From Antedon mediterranea (taxonomy: Eukaryota; Echinodermata; Crinoidea; Comatulida; Antedonidae), in contig NC_092679.1 of NCBI RefSeq assembly GCF_964355755.1, forward strand, positions 10,160,932 through 10,220,931: a stretch of DNA of 60,000 nt, in the 5' to 3' direction. The notes beneath the pieces are model-generated. The model was given only the letters and a program-made list of their open reading frames with translations. It had not been told where the DNA came from and searched no databases. Position numbers and translations under genes: made by a program. Numbering within the stretch: position 1 is the first letter of the stretch; every line of letters begins with the position of its first letter. Positions 48,001 through 57,846 of the stretch are shown piece after piece.

Positions 48001-49752
48001 AATATAATAATAATAATAAATGAAAACTTATATAGCGCCGGTATCCTCCACCCATGTGGCGCTCATGGCGCTTTGTGCATTAACAACGTGCGAGAACATC
48101 AGCGAATAGCGACGTCTTTAGGTTGGTCTTGAAACTGTTTAGACTAGTTGAGCATTTAACTGTTGCTGGTAAGCTGTTCCATACACTTGCGGCCGCAACG
48201 TAAAAAGATCTCTGACCCCACTGATTTTTCGCTCTACGCTCTTGAAGAAGGTTTTGTGACAATGATCGTAGGCCTCTGCGGGATGATTCGTAACGATCCA
48301 CAAGGTCAGATAAATAAGCAGGAGCACTGTCATTTAGGATCTTGAATACAAACAACGCAAGTTTGTACTTAATACGTTGTTGAACAGGCAACCAATGCAA
48401 ATCCATCAGAACAGGAGTTATGTGAGCGTTTGATTTTGTATAAGTTACAATTCTAGCTGCCATATTTTGCAAGCGCTGCAAACGTTGTATTTGAGATTTT
48501 GGTATGCCAAACAACAAGGCATTACCAATGTCAATTTTAGAAGTGACAAATGAGTGTACAATCAATTCAGCTGTTTTCTTGTTAAGATTACCGCGAATAC
48601 GACCAAGGTTCCTAATCGATATGCATGCTGCTTTGGATACAGTTGTTATTTGTGCTTCCATAGTGAGATTACTATCCAGCATGATTCCCAGATTCCGGAC
48701 CACCGATGAGGGAGCGATGTTAGAGTTTCCGATTCTGATATGTGTGATGTTGATTTTGGAGATGTTACATTTAGACCCGACGATAATAAACTCTGTCTTT
48801 CCATCATTCAACTTTAGGTAATTTGTTGTCATCCAATTGCGAACATCTTCTATACAGGCTTCCATCTTACTGATTGCTGCAGCAACATCCCTTTGCACTG
48901 GATTTACTGACACATAAATCTGTGTATCATCTGCATAGAAATGGAAATGTAGACTGTGTTTGCGAATAATGTCACCAAGGGGAAGCGTATAAATGGAAAA
49001 CTGGCCAGGCCCAATTACTGACCCCTGTGGTACACCATATTCCAGGCAAGCTTCATCTGAGAATGCATCATTGATACAGACTAGCTGACGTCTTCCTGTA
49101 AGATATGACTGGAACCAGTTAAGAGCAACACCATTTATGCCAATGCGATTTCTCAGACGGGTTATCAGTCTTTGGTGATCAACTGTATCAAACGCTGCTG
49201 ACAAATCCAACAACACCAATAGCGTTATTTTCCCATCATTCATTCCTTGTAACAAATCATTCTGTACCTTTAAAAGGGAACTCTCCGTGCTATGACATGC
49301 ACGATATGCCGACTGGTAATTCTCATTTAAATTATGCTTTTGAAGATATGGAGTAATGCGTGATGTCACTACACGCTCCAGAGTCTTTCCAAGAAAAGAA
49401 AGATTCGACACCGGGCGGTAATTTTTCAGCGTGATGATCCAAGTTTTGCTTTTTTATTAAAGGACGAACGTGAGCAATTTTCAGTTCATCTGGCACTATG
49501 CCGGTATTAAGAGAATGGTTAATGATTTCCGTTATTATTGGAACGACTGCGTCTATACACTTCTTCAGTATAGAAGTAGGAACTGGATCTAACCTGCATG
49601 ATTTTGTTGGTGATTTCATCAGAATGTTGCGGATCTCATCTTGAGATGCTGGTGTAAATGTTGTGAGATGGTGATGAACAGCTGTCACAGGCTCATTAAA
49701 TGACATGTCATCAATCTTGAAGTCGTCTCTGATGATCTTGATCTTGTCTTGT
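48001..49752 (-). mobile_element. LINE-C, L2/CR1-like, 5'-truncated
   Basis: Inserted between ACTCTTGCCTCTT and GTGCAAAAATG, which are adjacent in the other copies of the tandem unit. The 3' end is an (ATT)n-type tail (48001-48020 on the complement), as in L2-group elements. The 5' side stops within the RT N-terminal region, so the endonuclease is lost. Target duplication is imperfect (CTTGCCTCTT against CTTGTCTT). Confidence 0.75.
48080..49706 (-). pseudogene. LINE-C reverse transcriptase
   Basis: The RT N-terminus SPTKSCRLDPVPTSILKK, HVRPLIKK (49706-49440) is followed by one frameshift near 49430. Then an open frame of about 440 codons runs to 48080 with LLDLSAAFDTVDH, GVPQGSVIGP, FYADDTQIYVSV, the thumb and HWLPVQQRIKYK. 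The catalytic box is intact and only the single shift separates the two parts, so this is the best preserved RT in the window. It remains non-functional for lack of an endonuclease. Confidence 0.85.
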
Positions 49753-51603
49753 GCAAAAATGAGGTTTTTTAGACAAGTAGTTCTCCAGAAAATGCAATTT
49801 CAGTACACTTGTTACTTTAAGACTGCTCGCCGGCTTTTGAAAATTGTCTCCTATCTTTTAACACTAGCCGGTCTGAAAATAATATCATTTTTGTTATTTG
49901 TGAAGTTATTAATAAACCAATTGTCATGATTTTCAATAGGCATGGCCTGAGAGTATATACCTTTCTACACCAAAAATTTCAGAATGATAACTTGAAAACT
50001 GTAGGCGCTATCGTGCTAACAAACAAACAAATGAAAGCACTCAGAAACTGAGTGAAGTACTTGGCAAAATATATCCACTGATTGAGAGCATATTGAAATT
50101 TTTTTTGATTTAGTAGGTATTAGCTTTACATGGTTCAAATCCTGCTAGGGTTTATAATTTGGTTAAATAATTTTTAATACAAATAATGACCTTTCTGAAG
50201 ATCTCAAGATTGAACTGGGAAAATATGGACGTCTAAAGAGAATGATTACAATTAAATAATACTGAAAAAATACATATGTGGCTTAATTTTTTGGAACTTA
50301 AATGTTTTATTATGATAAATTAAATAAATTATCACAATTATTAACAACACCAGAACAACATCAAAGAGTGACACAAGCACTATAGTATACAAAGTGCCTT
50401 TCCTCCTGTGTCAATCCCGCCAATGTTCAGTCAACACTTTTATTGGTTTGGGTAGAGAGGCTATAAAAACCCAGGGAAGGACTGAGCCTCCCTTTTCACC
50501 AAGAGATAATAATATGAAGTGATCGTAGAAGAATGAAATAGAATGTCAATAAGCTTGCAATTTAGGGACAATCTTTGTATACTGTATATTCAGAAACAAA
50601 AAGCATATAAATGTATCTTTCTTATATATTTTTTTTCTAGGCAACACTTATTCTTATTTAACGCCGCTTTTCGTTTATCTCTGTCCTTATAATTATTCTG
50701 GCATCAGAATATGCCATAACACTTCTTCTTCCCGATAAAAATCAATTAGTTCTGTAGACAATTTTAATTTTGCCATTCTGATTTTATCTGAACTGTACTA
50801 AAAGCAAGTGTATTCACTGGTCACCAAACCAAGAATGTTAATTGTCCTGTGGCTGTACTGTACAGTACCCCCATGTAGGTCACTAGTGTAGCCCAAATGG
50901 GATTAATAATAATAAATAAACAACCTGTTTATCTATAATTATATATAAATATATAATATATTTGATTGATTATGACTTTTAATAACACTTTATAATCTTT
51001 GTATTCCATTAAACTCCTAACTAAAGTTATTTCAGGAATCTATAATCAAAAGATATATAGCGAACTATATTATATCTCTCTGCTACAATATTCAGATGTT
51101 GATCCCTACCAAGCCAAATTCCTGCCCATCTGATTGGCTATTGGTTTAAAAAACTGGTGTCAGTTTCGTTAATAATAGGACATGCAGTAAAAAGTCACTA
51201 TTTTCTCTCTTTTATACACAAGGGAGCAGTTAAAATAATAGATTTGACCCTAAAGGTGACTGGAAACAGGCACTTTCCATCAATCAATACAGTGTCCCTT
51301 TGGAAGACTGAAGAAAAAACCAGATCGTGGGACTCGAGAAAAGAAATAGGTTTTTTAAAACTACTCGTATAAAAAACCTGTACATTAAATCAAATTATGT
51401 TGTTAAAATTACAAATCACAATTTATAACTCTTGCCTCTTGTGCAAAAATGAAGTGTTTTAGACAAGTAGTTCTCGAGAAAATGCAATTTCAGTACACTT
51501 GTTACTTTAAGACTGCTCGCCGGCTTTTGAAAATTGTCTCCTATCTTTTAACACTAGCCGGTCTGAAAATAATATCATTTTTGTTATTTGTGAAGTTATT
51601 AAT

Positions 51604-52070
51604 ACACCAATTGTCATGATTTTCAATAGGCATGGCCTGAGAGTATATACCTATCTACACCAAAAATTTCAGAATGATAACTTGAAAACTGTAGGCGCTA
51701 TCGTCCTAACAAACAAACAAACAAACAAACAAATAAACCAATTGTCATGATTTTCAGTAGGCATGGTCTGAGAGTATATACCTATCTACACCAAAAAATT
51801 CAGAATGATAACTTGAAAACTGTAGGCGCTATCGTGCTAACAAACAAACAAACAAACAAAGTGAATACTATACTTGGCAAAATTATTTTTGCCAAGTAAC
51901 AAACAAATAAACCAATTGTCATGATTTTCAATATGCATGGCCTGAGAGTATATACCTATCTACACCAAAAAATTCAGAATGATAACTTGAAAACTGTAGG
52001 CGCTATCGTGCTAACAAACAAACAAAGTGAATACTATACTTGGCTAAATTATTTTTGCCAAGTAAAAAGA
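51604..52070. repeat. three-copy tandem array with AAAC tracts
   Basis: ACCAATTGTCATGATTTTCA starts copies at about 51607, 51738 and 51913; each unit ends with GTAGGCGCTATCGT and an (AAAC)n tract. Two units are followed by a hairpin ACTTGGC..TTTTTGCCAAGT (about 51869-51897 and 52037-52063). Confidence 0.65.
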
Positions 52071-52080
52071 ACACTTGATA

Positions 52081-52470
52081 AATATCGGTACATTTTGAAA
52101 TCCTAATTGTTTTGTAATTTTTATTGAGACGATTAAAGGAAATCGAGTTTTTTAGTTTTTTCTAATCAAGAAACAGTAAAAATTGAGCCTTCATTCAAAA
52201 TAGCGCGACCGATTTCAATTTTTAAAAAACGTACCTAGCGGCGCTCCATACAAAACACCGGAATTTGATTTTATCGCGACCGATTTCAAACGCGACCGAT
52301 TTCATCTGACACCCGCAAATCTAGCCTAGCCTAGGGCTGTATGTTGTTGGTGGGCTGTTGGGCCACTATTTACGCCTAATTCCCTACAGACAACGTGTGG
52401 GTTTATAACATGGCAATGTGTGCTGGTTAGATGTTTCCACACCCAAAAGTCTTTAAATTGTATTACTTAC
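52081..52470. other. spacer with inverted-repeat partner
   Basis: 52204-52301 matches 35101-35183 in inverted orientation (ACGTACCTAGCGGCGCTCCA shared). The rest is presumed intron of the minus-strand host gene; no further exon was recognised. Confidence 0.45.
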
Positions 52471-52624
52471 GATCTCCACCATTCTCAAAATGTTTAAGAA
52501 TGCCAACCGCATTGCTTTGATCTTTTGCGTACTTTAATGTTGGTTCTAAAAGAAAAACCTTCCATCTAGATAAAAATCCATCTGAAATAGCATCTCCATA
52601 TTTAATATTAAAATCAAGATTTAT
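52471..52624 (-). CDS. SAMD3-like protein, exon c
   Basis: Minus-strand exon with acceptor TTTTCCCACAG and donor GTAAGTAA, entering in phase 0 and leaving in phase 1. It encodes INLDFNIKYGDAISDGFLSR and then WKVFLLEPTLKYAK and a segment ending in ENGGD. This resembles the region of SAMD3-like and related uncharacterised animal proteins that follows their ..FP..K.P.. segment. It follows exon b (53355-53225) in matching phase. Function is unknown. Downstream exons toward lower coordinates were not found, perhaps displaced by the tandem repeats. Confidence 0.55.
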
Positions 52625-53224
52625 CTGTGGGAAAACAATGGTAAAAGACAAGTGATCAATATGTGAATAATGTCATTGTGTTAAGTTACGGTGTATTGTC
52701 GAGCGGTAAGGCAGGGGCACCACAGACCATAACCAGTGAGCCTCGAACCCATAGGCATGGCTTCGAGGCTCACTAGCTCCATTATTCTGGTGGTAGAACA
52801 AGTCTTCTCGGATAAGGACTAAACCGTCCAGTATACACACACAAGCAGAATTCGAAAATATAAACCTATAGTACATCTTTCAAAAAAGAATAGAAGTTTA
52901 CCCCGGTGTACTAGTCCACACAGCCCGTCGTCTAGTCTGGGTTCCAGACGGAGTTTTGTCTTAATATTAGTAAAAAAATAAATATTTTGGCACATATGGC
53001 GTTTCATACGTATACTACTTGAGACAAAAATTGAAATAAAAACAAATAAATAAAAAAAAAAGACAATGAATACAGACTTGGGGCAAATCTGCCCGTCGTC
53101 ATGGTAGATTCTGCACTGTGTCTGCCGTGATCTTCAGCTTCCAGTTAAGCTGAAGTCCAATTTATATACCGTAAATAATAGATTTACAGCCATCACTCTT
53201 AAATCATCATTGAAAACATCTTAC
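52625..53224. other. intron with a tRNA-like SINE candidate
   Basis: 52690-52775 contains a Pol III A-box-like TGTCGAGCGGTAAGGC and about 60 bases later a B-box-like GGCTTCGAGGCTC. The latter forms a 10-bp hairpin GAGCCTCGAA/TTCGAGGCTC. This might be a tRNA-derived SINE fragment; no intact tRNA cloverleaf is evident. 53125-53155 has a second small hairpin (CTTCAGCTTCCAGTTAAGCT). The rest is intronic. Confidence 0.35.
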
Positions 53225-53355
53225 AAATGAGGGCATGTCCTTTATTCATGGGAACATCTCCAGCACTTCAGTAATCGTTGGATTTTAGTTGTTATTATAG
53301 TGAACCTCATGGTGGCTGTCTCCTTAAAATATGCTTTTATTTGAGCATTATTTTC
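53225..53355 (-). pseudogene. SAMD3-like protein, exon b (disrupted)
   Basis: The complement reads AQIKAYFKETATMRFTIITT and, after a one-base shift near 53280, NPTITEVLEMFP, a TGA stop (53246-53248), then IKDMPSF before the donor GTAAGA. The pattern M/F-KET...R...I.EVL..FP.xKD.P is that expected between exons a and c, and its phase 0 end joins exon c in frame. The shift and the stop suggest a pseudogene, or assembly error. The acceptor was not settled. Confidence 0.5.
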
Positions 53356-54239
53356 TTAATTAGGTGGATGGTACTTAATACATTCAAACTTAAATAAAGT
53401 TATTTGTATATATAAAATATATTTATATTTATAGACAGGTTCCATTTCTCAAAAAAACGGCCTAGAAAACGAATCAAGAAGCATTTTTGGGTAGAAGCTG
53501 GGATCCACTTGATTTAGGATATTTCGACCTCGCTGATTACGAATATGGCGGATCCCAAGCGAAATTCGGCCATCTAAGCCCTTAATTTGCATAAATAAAA
53601 ATGGCGGCCATTTTTAATAATTACCTTATATCTCGAGAACCACTAGTCACAGATAATTAATTTTGGTCTCAAAATGTTTTAAATATATGTTTTTATATTC
53701 ACTTTAATGACACATTTTCTCAAAAAATGGATGCAAGTTTTATTTCTGACATTTTGACCTTTGACCTTGATTTATTGTATCTCAGTAACCAATAATCGGA
53801 GAGACACGAAATAGGGCTCAAATTGTTCAGAAACTATACATTCATATTTATTATAATGAAATGTTTTTACAAAAAATGGCCGATTCTACAACTATTGACC
53901 TTTGAACTATTAGTCAAATATAATAATATAACTTTGAAAATTGTGGTCTTATGAATTTTTTTTTCTTTTTAAATTGTTTAAAACATGTGTGTTTCTATCC
54001 AGTCTAATGGCACATTTTGTACAAGAATGGCCGATAGTATGGTTATTGACCTTTAAACTATAGCATAGGCCTACTGTATACTAAATAATATAATTGCATA
54101 ACTATGAAATTATTTATACACAATAATAATTAGTAAAATTATAAAATTCATTGCCATCAAATATTATGTGTTATGATTTATATAGATTTTAAAAAAAATT
54201 GAACGCGCAAGTTACATTTGTTGAAATTTGAAATTTGAA

Positions 54240-54565
54240 ATTACCTGCCATCAATATGATGGAGTATGATTATAGATTTTTTTAAATGTGAACATGTCAG
54301 CTACATTTGGAAATTAACTGCCATCAATATGATGGATTATGATTATAGATTTAAAAAAGAATTTGAACACATCAGCTACATTTGGAAATTTGGAAATTAC
54401 CTGCCATCAATATGATGGATTATGATTGTATAGAGGCCTACCTGCCATCAATATGATGGATTATGATTATAGATTTAAAAAAGAATTTGAACACGTACTA
54501 AGCTACATTTGAAAATTACCTGCCATCAATATGATGGATTATGATTGTATAGATTTAAAAGAAAA
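54240..54565. repeat. palindrome array, left arm
   Basis: Five perfect copies of the 15-bp palindrome CCATCAATATGATGG at 54248, 54321, 54404, 54445 and 54523, each inside a longer unit of about 40-85 bp ending AGCTACATTTGG. The right arm carries six related copies at about 56150-56540. Confidence 0.8.
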
Positions 54566-54619
54566 TGTGAACACGTAAGCTACATTTGGAATGAACATGT
54601 TAAGGGAATCAGTTTAAGA

Positions 54620-55740
54620 TCATTCATGCAAAGGTTTGGCGTCATCTTTAGCGTTGTTACAGCGGCATAAAGCTGTACATGGTAGTTTTGACTTCTTGCA
54701 CCTACATCTATTGGTTATGCATCGTGTCTTGCATCCACAATAAATCATCTCTAACGAAGCAGTAGGAATAGTTTCATTTTTCAGAAGCACTGGTTGAAGT
54801 TTACCATTAGATAGCTCCCACCCAAAATCTGTTGGTGATGGCAAATGCTGGATTGGCGATACAGCTTTTTTCCATACGAGTGCTTGGAAGTGTGCTCTTT
54901 TTATATGTTGGTGCACTGCATCGCTTGTTGGAGGTAATGCCTCCGGTTTTGTTTTTTTTTTAAAAAGCCTAACTTCATTGGTACTTTTAACTTGACAAAC
55001 ACCGTAAACGTAGCAAATGAATCTTTCCGATTTCATAATAACTTGGTCACTGATAGGTTTTCTCCCAGGTCTTTAATTAGTTCATAATTTTTTTTAATAC
55101 TTCCCATGCCGATGCCTTTGAGTGACCACTTAGATATGAACAGGGAAGAGTTAAATTACTGTATGTATGTATTAATGTAATTTAACTCTTCCCTGGATAT
55201 GAGGTAGTATCGCATCCACTAATAGTGTGGAATGGAATCAGTGCTTTTGCATAACCCTCGGGCAAGGCTTGAAAAATGTCTTTTATAGATACTTTCTTTT
55301 TTTTGGATGTCCCTGTCATCATCCATTTGGATACCATTCTTTGGTAGTGAGACACTAGAATCACTAGTACGTCTGTATCCCTAGAAGCAACTACAACTGT
55401 GTCGTATCGGACATTGGCAGCATGACAAGTCTCGTGTCGATTCTTCATGATCTGCGACCAGAGACAACGTATTCGTGTAGACTTTTGATGATTTAAAAAC
55501 TGATTCTTTCATAAATCCACCAGCTGTGACAATTTCTTTGTCTATAGGAGCTTGACGAATCAACTCCTCTGATAGAAATCGTGCCAGATCTGCTTTATTA
55601 TCTTGTAATGCCAAAAAGTTTGACCAGCAATTTGGCAGCGGTATTTCACCACTTTCTATAATTCGACGAATTGGTCTCTGTGTTTTGGTTCATCTTTGTC
55701 TAGTGGTGCCCTTTATCGACAGTTTTAAGTTAGGCATGCC
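54620..55740 (-). pseudogene. FEN1/XPG-like nuclease with Cys-rich CXC domain, C-terminal half
   Basis: Read downward from 55740 the order is: SGEIPLPNCWSNFLALQDNK, ARFLSEELIRQAP, DHEES (acidic pair), VVASRDTDVLVILV, a Lys-rich loop, ALIPFHTISGCDTTSY, HSKASAWEVLKK, a linker, FGWELSNGKLQPV, and a C-terminal cluster C-x-C-x3-C-x4-C-x-C-x6-C-x3-C-x-C. The HEE, DTD and SGCD blocks parallel the E-x-E, D-x-D and G-x-D motifs of FEN1/XPG nucleases; the Cys cluster resembles tesmin/TSO1 CXC zinc modules. Disablements: a frameshift near 55440, another near 55030, and a small palindromic insertion at 55141-55195. The N-terminal half is absent here but seen at 36.3-37.4 kb. Confidence 0.65.
55141..55195. 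mobile_element. miniature 55-bp palindromic insertion
   Basis: A perfect 19-bp inverted repeat (CAGGGAAGAGTTAAATTAC and its complement) with a 17-base centre is flanked by GATATGA on both sides (left copy followed by one extra A). It interrupts the nuclease-like frame between SGCDTTSY and LSGHSKASAW; removing it with one flank restores continuity. It behaves like an extremely short MITE with a 7-bp duplication. Confidence 0.75.
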
Positions 55741-55742
55741 AT

Positions 55743-56124
55743 GTTAAAAAAAACAAAACCAGAGGCATTACCTCCAACAAGCGATGCAGTGCACCAACAT
55801 ATAAAAAGAGCACACTTCCAAGCACTCGTATGGAAAAAAGCTGTATCGCCAATCCAGCATTTGCCATCACCAACAGATTTTGGGTGGGAGCTATCTAATG
55901 GTAAACTTCAACCAGTGCTTATGAAAAATGAAGCTATTCCTACTGCTTCGTTAGAGATGATTTACTGTGGATGCAAGACACGATGCATAACCAATAGATG
56001 TAGGTGCAAGAAGTCAAAACTACCATGTACAGCTTTATGCCGCTGTAACAACGCTAAAGATAACGGAAACCTTTGCATGAATGATCTTAAACTGATGCCC
56101 TTAACATGTTCATTCCAAATGTAG
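55743..56124 (+). pseudogene. inverted duplicate of the nuclease/CXC C-terminus
   Basis: Plus-strand copy of the last 115 codons of the gene at 54620, from KTKPEALPPTSDAVHQHI through the Cys cluster. It differs by only a few residues (for example LMKNEAIPT against LLKNETIPT) until the very end, where the reading frame diverges. It lacks all nuclease motifs and a plausible start, so it is a by-product of arm duplication. Confidence 0.75.
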
Positions 56125-56149
56125 CTTACGTGTTCACATTTTCTTTTAA

Positions 56150-56545
56150 ATCTATACAATCATAATCCATCATATTGATGGTAGGTAATTTTCAAATGTA
56201 GCTTAGTACGTGTTCAAATTCTTTTTTAAATCTATAATCATAATCCATCATATTGATGGCAGGTAGGCCTACTATACAATCATAATCCATCATATTGATG
56301 GCAGGTAATTTCCAAATTTCCAAATGTAGCTGATGTGTTCAAATTCTTTTTTAAATCTATAATCATAATCCATCATATTGATGGCAGGTAATTTTCAAAT
56401 GTAGATTACGTGTTCAAATTCTTTTTTAAATCTATAATCATAATTCATCATATTGATGGCAGGTAATTTCCAAATGTAGCTGAAATGTTCACATTTTAAA
56501 AAATCTATAATCATACTCCATCATATTGATGGCAGGTAATTTCAA
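56150..56545. repeat. palindrome array, right arm
   Basis: Six copies of CCATCATATTGATGG or one-base variants (first at 56167) in units ending AGCTTACGTGTTC or similar. They mirror the left-arm array but with a different copy number. Confidence 0.8.
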
Positions 56546-57337
56546 ATTTCAAATTTCAACAAATGTAACTTGCGTGTTCAAATTTTTTTTTAATCTATAT
56601 AAATCATAACACATAATATTTGATGGCAGTGAATTTTATAATTTTACTAATTATTATTGTGTATAAATAATTTCATAGTTATGCAATTATATTATATTTA
56701 GTATACAGTAGGCCTATGCTATAGTTTAAAGGTCAATAACCATACTATCGGCCATTCTTGTACAAAATGTGCCATTAGACTGGATAGAAACACACATGTT
56801 TTAAACAATTTAAAAAGAAAAAAAATTCATAAGACCACAATTTTCAAAGTTATATTATTATATTTGACTAATAGTTCAAAGGTCAATAGTTGTAGAATCG
56901 GCCATTTTTTGTAAAAACATTTCATTATAATAAATATGAATGTATAGTTTCTGAAAAATTTAAGCCCTATTTCGTGTCTCTCCGATTATTGGTTACTGAG
57001 ATACGATAAATCAAGGTCAAAGGTCAAAATGTCAGAAATAAGACTTGCATCCATTTTTTGAGAAAATTTGTCATTAAAGTGAATATAAAAACATATATTT
57101 AAAACATTTTGAGACAAAAATTAATTATCTGTGACTAGTGGTTCTCGAGATATAGGGTAATTATAAAAAATGGCCGCCATTTTCAATTATGCAAATTAAG
57201 GGCTTAGATGGCCGAATTTCGCTTGGGATCCGCCATATTCGTAATCAGCGAGGTCAAAATATCCTAAATCAAGTGGATCCCAGCTTCTACCCAAAAATGC
57301 TTCTTACACCATATTTCAGAGGAAATAGAACTTGTCT

Positions 57338-57599
57338 ATTAAGGAAACAAAATTGAACAATTCAGTATTTGAAAACAAAGGAAATAAGATAAATGCTTTC
57401 AAGATATTTATATAAAGTTAATATTTCAGTTTTTCTTCTCTGCGAAAGAGTTTTGTTTATAATGTAATACCGAAAATCTAAATTAACTTTAGTAAAGTTA
57501 AAAACTGAATGGTTGACTAAATTACCTCTGTTCTTCGAGCAAAAAATGTGTAAAGTTGTATCATTTCTATTAAATTATTCTAGCGTTAAAATAAATCAC
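57338..57599. other. intron between element and exon a
   Basis: AT-rich, no feature recognised apart from the donor GTGATT next to exon a. Confidence 0.4.
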
Positions 57600-57776
57600 C
57601 TTTTGTAGAAGCTCAGCTGTAGGTTCACAATCATGTAGTGTGCCATTACTACTTGTTTCAGTTGCTGTGATCTTCCGCTTGGTCTTCTCTGGTTTTCTTT
57701 TTTCTGCAGCCATAGGAACCCGAAGGGTTTTAAGTCTGTACTCAATGAAGCCCGACCCTTCATTGTAGAAATGTTC
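57600..57776 (-). CDS. SAMD3-like protein, exon a
   Basis: Minus-strand exon of 59 codons with acceptor TTATATGCAG and donor GTGATT, phase 0 at both ends. It encodes EHFYNEGSGFIEYRLKTLRV followed by a Lys/Arg-rich stretch (AEKRKPEKTKRK) and EPTAELLQK. The GxGFIxxRLKxxR block followed by a basic patch is characteristic of SAMD3-like and related proteins found in many animals. Upstream exons lie outside the window or were not recognised. Function unknown. Confidence 0.55.
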
Positions 57777-57846
57777 CTGCATATAACAAAAACCACTTGA
57801 TTACAAAGAGGTACAAGTTTTTAAAAATTGTAAAAATTTAAAAAAA

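Larger units (their letters stand above)
46560..52080. repeat. tandemly repeated unit of about 1.3 kb, three copies
   Basis: The landmarks ACTCTTGCCTCTTGT, CTGCTCGCCGGCTTTTGA, TGATTGAGAGCATATTG, CCATGTAGGTCACTAGTG and TGACTGGAAACAGGCACTTT recur in the same order. Copies start near 46565, 47890 and 51340. The middle copy is lengthened by LINE-C (48001-49752) and by about 440 bp at 50283-50720. A partial fourth copy lies at 58865-58995. The third copy ends in a smaller tandem array (51606-52070). No protein family was recognised, although one frame (LSFIHKGAVKIIDL) is conserved in three copies. Confidence 0.65.
53434..57337. mobile_element. 3.9-kb palindromic element with nuclease/CXC gene
   Basis: Near-identical inverted arms of about 1.5 kb (53477-54963 and 55743-57305) surround a 0.78-kb centre. 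Weaker inverted homology extends to GACAGGTTCC at 53434 and its partner at 57337. Each arm contains a C-terminal gene segment, an array of the palindrome CCATCAATATGATGG, AGGTCA-type repeats with a DR1 word (53755-53767, 57014-57026) and a terminal block GGATCCACTTGATTTAGGAT. The layout fits an element whose one end was replaced by an inverted copy of the other. It sits between exons a and b of the SAMD3-like gene. Confidence 0.75.

Noticed and set aside
52690-52775. tRNA gene
   Set aside because: A-box- and B-box-like words are present but no acceptor stem or anticodon arm could be folded; at best a SINE fragment.
54240-56545. CRISPR-like array of short repeats
   Set aside because: Repeats are palindromic 15-mers with related, not unique, spacers, lie in inverted arms of a eukaryotic element, and have no cas genes.
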